Translations under genes and position numbers: made by a program | Notes under the pieces: generated by a model | Told to the model about the DNA's origin: nothing | Seen by the model: the letters and a program-made list of their open reading frames with translations, nothing else | Databases searched by the model: none | Part shown: positions 60,198 through 64,000 of the stretch, piece after piece | Layout of the letters: each line of letters begins with the position of its first letter | How positions within the stretch are numbered: position 1 is the stretch's first letter | DNA from: Bacillus albus | Lineage (GTDB): Bacteria > Bacillota > Bacilli > Bacillales > Bacillaceae_G | NCBI RefSeq assembly: GCF_001884185.1 | Contig: NZ_MAOE01000054.1 | Location: 62,001 to 126,000 of the forward strand | Direction of reading: 5' to 3' | Length of the DNA stretch: 64,000 nucleotides

Positions 60198-61430
60198 ATG
60201 AACGCTTTATTTAAAAACCGAGCATTTATGCTTGTTATGGCATCTGATATTTTACAACAATTTGCAATTTGGATCAGAAATATGGCTCTTTTGTATTTCA
60301 TAATGGAGCGAACGAATAATGATCCGGTTTCTGTATCGTTGTTATCGGTTATGGAATATGCACCTATTTTTATTTTCTCGTTTATCGGTGGTGCGCTAGC
60401 GGATCGCTGGAATCCAAAAAGAACAATGGTCGCTGGAGATGTATTAAGTGTACTGTCTATTATAGGAATTGTCCTGTTGTTAAAACTGGATTATTGGCAG
60501 GCTATATTTTTTGCAACACTCATTTCCGCGATTGTAGGTCAGTTTTCTCAGCCATCATCTTCGCGTATATTTAAGCGCTACGTAAAAGAAGAACAGGTAG
60601 CAAATGCGATTGCATTTAACCAAACATTACAGTCATTATTTCTGATTTTTGGACCAGTGGTAGGATCGCTTGTGTATACACAACTTGGTTTATTTACGTC
60701 ACTATATAGTTTAATCATTCTATTTTTGTTATCTGCTATCGCCCTTTCATTCTTACCAAAATGGGTTGAAAAGGAGCAAGTGGCGAGAGGTTCATTAAAA
60801 AATGATATCAAAGAAGGGTGGAAATATGTTTTTCATACGAAAAATTTACGTATGATTACGATCACTTTCACCATTATCGGCTTAGCTGTTGGATTAACAA
60901 CTCCATTAGAGGTGTTTCTTGTAATAGAACGTCTTGGAATGGAAAAGGAAGCAGTTCAATATTTAGCTGCAGCTGATGGAATAGGTATGTTAATCGGTGG
61001 TATTGTTGCTGCAGTTTTCGCTTCAAAAGTGAATCCGAAAAAGATGTTTGTATTCGGTATGAGCATATTAGCGATGTCATTTTTAGTAGAAGGGCTATCT
61101 ACATCATTTTGGGTTACTAGTTTTATGAGATTTGGAACAGGTATTTGTTTAGCTTGTGTTAATATCGTTGTCGGTACGCTTATGATTCAACTTGTACCAG
61201 AAAATATGGTTGGAAGAGTAAATGGGACGATTTTACCACTGTTTATGGGAGCAATGTTAATTGGGACTTCACTAGCTGGAGGATTGAAGGAGCTGACCTC
61301 GCTAGTTACCGTATTTTGTATAGCAATGTCACTTATTTTATTAGCAATAGGTCCGGTTTTACGTATGCAAATAAAGAAAGAAGATGGTGTTAATCAAGAG
61401 GAAATGACGAATTCATTGGTTTCGAAATAG
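60198..61430 (+). CDS. MFS efflux transporter
   Basis: Twelve-helix major facilitator of about 410 residues, of the MefA/enterobactin-exporter-like group (MFS_3). Motif A reads GGALADRWNPKRTM between helices 2 and 3; SQPSSSRIFKRYV follows helix 4. Its pairing with a TetR repressor and shared operator indicates inducible drug or metabolite export; the substrate is unknown. ATG 60192 is 1 nt from AAAGGGG, so ATG 60198 (7 nt) is preferred. Confidence 0.9.
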   Translation: MNALFKNRAFMLVMASDILQQFAIWIRNMALLYFIMERTNNDPVSVSLLSVMEYAPIFIFSFIGGALADRWNPKRTMVAGDVLSVLSIIGIVLLLKLDYWQAIFFATLISAIVGQFSQPSSSRIFKRYVKEEQVANAIAFNQTLQSLFLIFGPVVGSLVYTQLGLFTSLYSLIILFLLSAIALSFLPKWVEKEQVARGSLKNDIKEGWKYVFHTKNLRMITITFTIIGLAVGLTTPLEVFLVIERLGMEKEAVQYLAAADGIGMLIGGIVAAVFASKVNPKKMFVFGMSILAMSFLVEGLSTSFWVTSFMRFGTGICLACVNIVVGTLMIQLVPENMVGRVNGTILPLFMGAMLIGTSLAGGLKELTSLVTVFCIAMSLILLAIGPVLRMQIKKEDGVNQEEMTNSLVSK

Positions 61431-61476
61431 CTATTGTAGGGGGGGCTGAATGGATCCTTTTTTTCATGGTGATCTT

Positions 61477-61505
61477 TTGACAATGAAATGTACCGACTAT
61501 ATACT
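61477..61505 (+). promoter_or_regulatory. Consensus sigma-A promoter of the XRE gene
   Basis: TTGACA (61477-61482), a 17-bp spacer and TATACT (61500-61505). It predicts a leader of about 33 nt. Confidence 0.75.
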
Positions 61506-61544
61506 AATGTTGTAAAAACGATTTTACATGTTAGGAGAAAAGAT

Positions 61545-61739
61545 GTGAAAAATCAAATTTATGAATTACGCACTGAAAATAATATTTCACAAGGTGCATT
61601 AGCTGATAAGTGTAAAGTTTCAAGACAGACGATAAATGCAATTGAGAATAATAAATATGATCCAAGTTTAGCATTAGCTTTTCGTTTAGCGGAAGTATTA
61701 GGAACAACTGTTGATAAACTATTTTTGTATAAGATGTAG
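61545..61739 (+). CDS. XRE-family HTH regulator
   Basis: Small repressor-type protein of 64 residues consisting of a single Cro/CI helix-turn-helix (ISQGALADKCKVSRQTINAIENNKY, given in part as LADKCKVSRQTINAIENN). The family (YgzD/YvaO-like) often regulates an adjacent membrane gene, but none is linked here. Start is GTG 61545, 6 nt after TTAGGAGA; the longer frame from 61488 overlaps the promoter and can be dismissed. Confidence 0.88.
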   Translation: MKNQIYELRTENNISQGALADKCKVSRQTINAIENNKYDPSLALAFRLAEVLGTTVDKLFLYKM

Positions 61740-61766
61740 CGTCTTTCGTAGCGGGGCGTTATCAAT

Positions 61767-61802
61767 AAAAGATCCTCTTCTTATGTGAAGAGGATCTTTT
61801 TC
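61767..61802. terminator. Bidirectional terminator
   Basis: AAAAGATCCTCTTC and GAAGAGGATCTTTT form a 14-bp stem with a 6-nt loop between the XRE gene and the converging transporter gene. Confidence 0.9.
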
Positions 61803-63086
61803 TTATAGTGTTTTCGTTTTTGGACTAGGTGGTGTAACGGATGTATGATTTTCTGGAACTCTAGTTAGTAAGAATCCCCCGATAATGAACAGTACAATAA
61901 TGCTAAGGACACCAGCGTTTGTTTTTCCTGTTAATTGAGTTGTAACACCGACTAATACTGGACCCATAATCGCGGCAAACTTGCCAAATATATTATAAAA
62001 TCCGAAGAATTCATTTGCCGATTCTTTAGGTACTAGTTTTGCAAAATAGGAACGACTAAGTGCTTGAATCCCGCCCTGAGAAGTGGCAACTAACATTGCT
62101 AAAATCCAGAAATCGAGTGTCGTTTTTAAGAAATAAGCATATGTGCAGATAATGATATAAATAATAATACCGACATATAGCATCTTTTTACCTGTAAATG
62201 TTTCTGATAATTTTCCGTATAATAAAGCGAATGGACAAGCTACAATTTGTGTGACGAATAAGATGATTAATAGATTCGTTGCACTAATACCAAGATCTGT
62301 TCCGTAAGCGGTGGACATAGTAATAATTGTATCGACCCCGTCAATGTAGAAGAAGTAAGCGATTAGGAACATAAAGACTGTTTTATATTCTTTAATATTT
62401 TTAAAAGTATCAGCAAGGCGCTTGAAGCTCATTGCAATTGGTCTAGGGTGACGCTCAATATAGTGTGTTTGCTCTACGTTTTTTAGCATTGGAATCGTAA
62501 ATAACCCCCACCAAAGAGCTGTTATCGCAAATGAAATTTGACTAGCAATACCAACAGATAAAGGGATAGTTCCTTTTTGAGAAAGAATAATAAGAGCGAT
62601 ACAACCGATAAAAGGAATAGTACTCCCAATATAGCCTAATGCGAAACCTCGCGTAGAAATTCGATCCATTCTATCTTCAGAAGTGACATCTACTAAAAAT
62701 GCATCATAAAAGATGTTTGCCCCCGCAAAACCGATTAATGCGAGCATATAGCATCCTAGTAATAAGTACCACTGAGATGTTGGGACGACTGCTAGCATAC
62801 TTGTAAATACGATACCGAGTCCAAAGAAGAATGTGAAAAATCGTTTTTTAAATCCTTTATAATCAGCAACTGTGCCGAGAATAGGGGCAAGTATAGAAAT
62901 TAAAAGTGTAGCGAACGAGTTTGCATATCCCCAATATGCTGTTGAAGTTGCACCAGATAGTCCAGCTTCTTTTGCAGCTGCCTTAAAGTAAATTGGGAAT
63001 AATGCAGTTGTAATGACGAGCGAATATACTGAGTTCGCCCAATCGTATAATATCCAGCTTTTTTCTTGTCTGGACATTTTCTTCAT
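61803..63086 (-). CDS. UMF1/Atg22-like MFS transporter (YxiO-like)
   Basis: Twelve-helix transporter of 427 residues in the vacuole-effluxer-like UMF1 family, which includes B. subtilis YxiO. The signature ILYDWANSVYSLVITTALFP lies at residues 12-31; FYDAFLVDVTSEDRMDRIS near 128 is another family motif. Substrate unknown; Atg22 homologues in yeast export amino acids. AAGGGGGA lies 7 nt before the ATG at 63086. It is not obviously in an operon with the phosphodiesterase downstream. Confidence 0.88.
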   Translation of the reverse strand: MKKMSRQEKSWILYDWANSVYSLVITTALFPIYFKAAAKEAGLSGATSTAYWGYANSFATLLISILAPILGTVADYKGFKKRFFTFFFGLGIVFTSMLAVVPTSQWYLLLGCYMLALIGFAGANIFYDAFLVDVTSEDRMDRISTRGFALGYIGSTIPFIGCIALIILSQKGTIPLSVGIASQISFAITALWWGLFTIPMLKNVEQTHYIERHPRPIAMSFKRLADTFKNIKEYKTVFMFLIAYFFYIDGVDTIITMSTAYGTDLGISATNLLIILFVTQIVACPFALLYGKLSETFTGKKMLYVGIIIYIIICTYAYFLKTTLDFWILAMLVATSQGGIQALSRSYFAKLVPKESANEFFGFYNIFGKFAAIMGPVLVGVTTQLTGKTNAGVLSIIVLFIIGGFLLTRVPENHTSVTPPSPKTKTL

Positions 63087-63194
63087 ATAATGTTCCCCCT
63101 TAAATTTGTTCTACTAACAGTGTACAAAATTAAAAATTATAAAAAGAGCAACAGTGATGATTTTTACATAACTTTTACATATATACACAGTTCT

Positions 63195-64000
63195 TTACAA
63201 TTGGAGTAAATCCTCTACAATTGATCCGTCTGTTTCACCTAAGTGTAAACCGAGTAGTCTAGCGATAGTTGGACCTTCATCAATAAGTCTCATATACGGG
63301 ATGGTAACGCCGCTTTTTATCCCTTTCCCAGCAGCGATAAAAATTGTTTCATAGTTAGGTTTTGTTGGAGAGTATCCATGCGTACCAAATGTATATTTTT
63401 TACTAGGCGTAACGTCTTTTTCAGTAATTTCTTTTATAAAATCTCCTGTATAGTTTTCAGTGAAATAATATCCTTCTCGTGCTTCTAACATAAATAAACA
63501 ATTACCATCTGCACCGCAGTCTTTTGCAGCTTCATCATGAAGTATAAATTCAATTCCATTTTGTTTATTTTGAAGTAGTTCTTCAAGTAGTAGTTGTACG
63601 TCTCGAATTGTATCGGTATCGTTCTTGTCTTTCACATATACATAGGCAGATCCGTCACAACTTTGGCAATAGGCCTTCCAGTCTATTAATTTTCCTTTTG
63701 AATTTATAGATAGTAGCCCTTTTTGATGGAATAGTACATTTAATTGAATGGCTTTGTTTTCACTTAAAGCGCTATGATCACCAAGAGCAATAATTGTACT
63801 CTCTTCGTATAGGTCACTATCTTTTAAAGCGTGAATAATTTTCCCTAGCCGTTCGTCATGTCTATGAATTGCAGCTATTGTTTCTTTTGATTCAAAGCCG
63901 TGATAGTGTCTTTGAGTGTCTAAATCGGTGAAATGTACGAACATGACGTTCGGCTTCTTAGTCTGGATTGTATGCACAGCAGAAGCAAGTACGAAATCAT
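63195..64000 (-). CDS. Type I phosphodiesterase / alkaline-phosphatase-superfamily protein (5' part missing)
   Basis: The C-terminal 268 residues of an alkaline-phosphatase-superfamily hydrolase (nucleotide pyrophosphatase/phosphodiesterase type); the start lies beyond the right edge. Metal-binding motifs DLDTQRHYHG and ALGDHSAL are present, and GTHGYSPTKPNYETIFIA (start given as GTHGYSPTKP) carries the third His. The frame stays open to 64000, so the apparent GTG at 63977 is internal. Such enzymes act on nucleotide or lipid phosphodiesters; substrate unknown. No terminator is visible within 100 bp downstream. Confidence 0.85.
   Translation of the reverse strand, partial: DFVLASAVHTIQTKKPNVMFVHFTDLDTQRHYHGFESKETIAAIHRHDERLGKIIHALKDSDLYEESTIIALGDHSALSENKAIQLNVLFHQKGLLSINSKGKLIDWKAYCQSCDGSAYVYVKDKNDTDTIRDVQLLLEELLQNKQNGIEFILHDEAAKDCGADGNCLFMLEAREGYYFTENYTGDFIKEITEKDVTPSKKYTFGTHGYSPTKPNYETIFIAAGKGIKSGVTIPYMRLIDEGPTIARLLGLHLGETDGSIVEDLLQL

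Overview
The window is chromosomal DNA of a low-GC, spore-forming Firmicute, almost certainly the Bacillus cereus group (cereus/anthracis/thuringiensis). Support: two CotB-type coat genes behind a sigma-K promoter, an arcABDC operon with argR and arcR, paired thiM-thiE and thiXYZ loci each behind a TPP riboswitch, a 674-residue GH18-FN3-CBM2 chitinase, a TrxR-like ferredoxin/flavodoxin reductase with Val329 (as in B. cereus FNR1), and hairpin repeats of bcr type. No rRNA, tRNA, CRISPR array, prophage or intact IS element was seen.

Layout. 1-1.2 kb: ahpC-ahpF (ahpF cut by the edge) behind a PerR box. 1.6-4.8 kb: three-gene 5-deoxyribose salvage operon (drdK-drdI-drdA; usually mislabelled mtnK-mtnA-fucA). 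4.8-9.2 kb: Fur-type control of a siderophore ABC importer and a divergent flavodoxin reductase. 9.4-13.8 kb: small genes, three spore-coat-like proteins with repeated small beta-barrel modules, and a saccharopine-dehydrogenase-like protein. 13.9-18.8 kb: a sensor kinase with a frameshifted N-terminus, a PqqD-like small protein, a cyclase-family hydrolase under a SAM riboswitch, a twin P-loop ATPase and a YcgL-type nucleotidyltransferase. 18.7-24.6 kb: a DAO-Rieske oxidoreductase with a coupled 29-residue membrane peptide, a fatty acid desaturase with a FapR-like operator, and a polar amino-acid ABC importer. 24.8-32.6 kb: chemoreceptor, then argR, arcABDC and arcR (arginine deiminase energy pathway). 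32.7-38.4 kb: a membrane protein, a decayed FAD oxidase, and an alpha-glucoside locus (glucosidase, PTS IIBC, EEP hydrolase) with at least five LacI/CcpA-type sites. 38.6-43.8 kb: YhgE/Pip protein and topoisomerase III. 44.0-52.6 kb: thiM-thiE, a Dcu-family transporter, a c-di-GMP-riboswitch-controlled chemoreceptor, and a thiamine-precursor importer. 52.6-55.3 kb: an uncharacterised helical protein and an ABC-F ATPase behind a short-uORF attenuator. 55.5-64 kb: a PhoP-box-like promoter array with no gene behind it, the chitinase, a complex hairpin repeat, small redox and membrane proteins, a TetR/MFS pair, an XRE regulator, a UMF1-type transporter and a truncated type I phosphodiesterase.

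Much of the control appears to be RNA-based: one SAM-I, two TPP and one c-di-GMP-I riboswitch, each with a visible intrinsic terminator, plus a probable ribosome-mediated attenuator. Strongest leads for follow-up: the PhoP-box array (55535-55597), the uORF attenuator of the ABC-F gene (53453-53631), the FapR-like operator at the desaturase (20692-20708), the SAM riboswitch on an orphan cyclase (16403-16633), and the kinase frameshift at an 8-T tract (13954-13961). All coordinates and motif matches were read by eye; no database or folding programme was run.
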